Below, one piece after another: positions 4,974 to 6,570 of a stretch of 6,570 nt of DNA. The number at the start of each line of letters is the position of its first letter. Within the stretch, counting starts at the first letter, position 1. The DNA comes from JAWLFY01 sp964462125 (GTDB taxonomy: Bacteria; Planctomycetota; Planctomycetia; Pirellulales; Pirellulaceae): the NCBI GenBank assembly GCA_964462125.1, contig CAYWXT010000289.1, positions 1-6,570 of the forward strand. Direction: 5' to 3'. The position numbers and the translations under genes were made by a program. Under the pieces are notes generated by a model. It made no database searches. It was not told the origin of the DNA and was given only the letters and a program-made list of their open reading frames with translations.

Positions 4974-6570
4974 ATGCCTGTTTTCTGCAAGCCATTCGCT
5001 TCCCGCACGGCGTTCGCCTTCGCCTTGCTGTTTGGACTCTCGGTGATGTTCTCCCAGGGCGGTTTTGACCGACTTGCCGGTGCCGACGACGTTTTCCGCC
5101 ATGACATCGTGATCTACGGCGGCACTTCCGCGGCAATCACCGCGGCGGTGCAGGCGAAGCGGATGGGGAAGTCGGTGGTGGTGGTTTCTCCCGATCGCCA
5201 CCTGGGCGGATTGAGCAGTGGCGGGTTGGGTTGGACGGACACGGGGAACAAGTCGGTTATCGGTGGGTTGTCGCGTGAGTTCTATCACCGCATTTGGCGG
5301 CACTACCAGGACGATTCTGCCTGGAAGTGGCAGACGCGAGAGGATTACGGCAATCGCGGCCAGGGGACGTCCGCGATTGATGGGGCGCGGCGCACGATGT
5401 GGATTTTCGAGCCGCATGTTGCCGAGGAGGTCTTCGACGCCTGGGTCCGCGAGGAGCAGATTCCGGTCCATCGCGATCTCTGGCTCGACCGGGAGGCGGG
5501 TGTGGTGATCGAAGGGGCGCGAATTCGCGAAATCCGGACGCTCGACGGCCAGCGGTTTGCTGGGCGGATGTTTTTGGACGCGACCTACGAAGGCGATTTG
5601 ATGGCGGCCGCTGGCGTGGCGTATCACGTTGGCCGCGAATCGAGCGAGCAATACGGGGAGACATGGAATGGCGTTCAGACCGGGGAGTTGCACCACTCCC
5701 ATCACTTCGATGCGGTGGACGAGCGTGTCGACCCCTACGTCGTTCCGGGGGATCCGAGCAGTGGCGTGATCCCCCGTGTCAGTCCTGATCCGCCCGGCGA
5801 ATATGGGGCGGCTGATGACAAGATCCAGGCTTACTGCTTCCGCATGTGCTTGACCGATCATCCCGATAACCGTGTGCCGTTTCCGGAACCGGAAGGCTAT
5901 GACCGGTCGGAATTCGAGCTGCTCGCCCGCATCTTCGAGGCCGGCTGGGATGAGGTGTTTCGCAAATTCGACCCGATTCCCAACCGCAAGACCGACACCA
6001 ACAACCATGGGCCGATGAGCACCGACAACATCGGCTTCAACTACGACTACCCGGAGGCGAGTTACGAACGCCGACGCGAGATCATCCGTGAACATGAGAG
6101 TTACCAAAAGGGCTGGTTGTACTTCATTGCGACGGACCCGCGGGTACCGGACGACATTCAGCGCGAGATGAATCGCTGGGGATTGGCCAAGGACGAATTC
6201 GTCGACAACGACCATTGGCCGCACCAGCTTTACGTGCGCGAGGCGCGACGCATGGTCGGAGAGCTGGTCATGACGGAGAATCACCTGCTGAAACGAGTGC
6301 CAACGCCCAACTCGGTCGGGATGGGCTCCTACACGATGGACTCGCACAACGTCCAGCGCTACATCACGCCGGAGGGCCACGTGCAAAACGAGGGAGACAT
6401 CGGCGTCTCGACCCAGGGGCCTTATCAGATTGGTTACGGGGCGCTGCTGCCCAAGGCTGAACAATGCACGAATATGTTGGTCCCGGTCTGTGTCTCCAGT
6501 TCCCACATCGCCTTCGGGTCGATCCGCATGGAGCCGGTGTTCATGATTCTGGGACAGTCTGCAGCGACGG
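4974..6570 (+). CDS. Exported FAD-dependent oxidoreductase (FAD_oxidored-type), truncated by right edge
   Basis: 532 residues are visible without a stop. Residues 1-37 look like a Sec signal peptide: Lys6 and Arg11, a hydrophobic core TAFAFALLFGLSVMF, and a likely cleavage after A-G-A (35-37). The mature protein opens with a dinucleotide-binding strand-turn-helix, DIVIYGGTSAAITAAVQAK (44-62), where GGTSAA replaces the classical GxGxxG. HLGGLSSGGLGWTD (76-89) and GGLSREFYHRIW (97-108) follow. The visible end, VPVCVSSSHIAFGSIRMEPV (503-522), resembles the FAD-contacting C-terminal segment of this family, so probably only a short part is missing. Family members bind FAD; many planctomycete copies are of unknown substrate, and some are labelled xanthan-lyase-like without proof. 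The ATG at 4974 is the only start that includes the signal peptide; it has no obvious Shine-Dalgarno sequence. Fold and export are likely; substrate is unknown. Confidence 0.9.
   Translation, partial: MPVFCKPFASRTAFAFALLFGLSVMFSQGGFDRLAGADDVFRHDIVIYGGTSAAITAAVQAKRMGKSVVVVSPDRHLGGLSSGGLGWTDTGNKSVIGGLSREFYHRIWRHYQDDSAWKWQTREDYGNRGQGTSAIDGARRTMWIFEPHVAEEVFDAWVREEQIPVHRDLWLDREAGVVIEGARIREIRTLDGQRFAGRMFLDATYEGDLMAAAGVAYHVGRESSEQYGETWNGVQTGELHHSHHFDAVDERVDPYVVPGDPSSGVIPRVSPDPPGEYGAADDKIQAYCFRMCLTDHPDNRVPFPEPEGYDRSEFELLARIFEAGWDEVFRKFDPIPNRKTDTNNHGPMSTDNIGFNYDYPEASYERRREIIREHESYQKGWLYFIATDPRVPDDIQREMNRWGLAKDEFVDNDHWPHQLYVREARRMVGELVMTENHLLKRVPTPNSVGMGSYTMDSHNVQRYITPEGHVQNEGDIGVSTQGPYQIGYGALLPKAEQCTNMLVPVCVSSSHIAFGSIRMEPVFMILGQSAAT

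Noticed and set aside
4737..6506. 589-codon open frame on the minus strand
   Set aside because: It is antisense to the oxidoreductase and to part of the response regulator, whose frames carry clear family motifs. Its translation shows no domain, and long antisense frames are common in GC-rich coding DNA.

Overview
The window reads as a piece of a GC-rich bacterial chromosome, most likely a planctomycete of the Pirellulales (Rhodopirellula-like). The reasons are the IF2 amino terminus (MPVRIYALAKEF), the exported FAD-dependent oxidoreductase of a type abundant in that group, frequent TTG/GTG starts with weak Shine-Dalgarno sequences, and nusA and infB set apart from the usual rimP/ylxR/ylxQ neighbours. 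The lineage is inferred from protein style and was not checked by a search.

Left half, minus strand: a transcription/translation operon. Transcription runs from a good sigma70-type promoter (4080-4052) through a leader of about 70 nt, then nusA (3977-2451), a 349-bp spacer, and infB (2101 to beyond the left edge, N-terminal 700 residues only). The leader holds a complete intrinsic-terminator structure (6-bp GC hairpin plus seven T) only 16 nt before the nusA start codon. This fits an attenuator through which NusA could limit its own synthesis. The nusA-infB spacer has no recognisable gene. It does carry a candidate internal promoter that would let infB be expressed despite attenuation of nusA, an 18-nt tandem repeat, and a tRNA T-loop-like sequence.

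Right half, plus strand: diverging from nusA across a 398-bp palindrome-rich intergenic region is a single-domain response regulator (4376-4804, TTG start). After 169 bp containing a 16-nt tandem repeat comes a secreted FAD-dependent oxidoreductase (4974 to beyond the right edge, 532 residues seen).

The most interesting signals are regulatory and structural rather than new protein families: the candidate NusA attenuator with its matching promoter, the separate infB promoter, and the recurrence of 18-nt tandem duplications in infB, in nusA and in the spacer between them. I found no CRISPR array, insertion sequence, complete tRNA, or defence or biosynthetic cluster.
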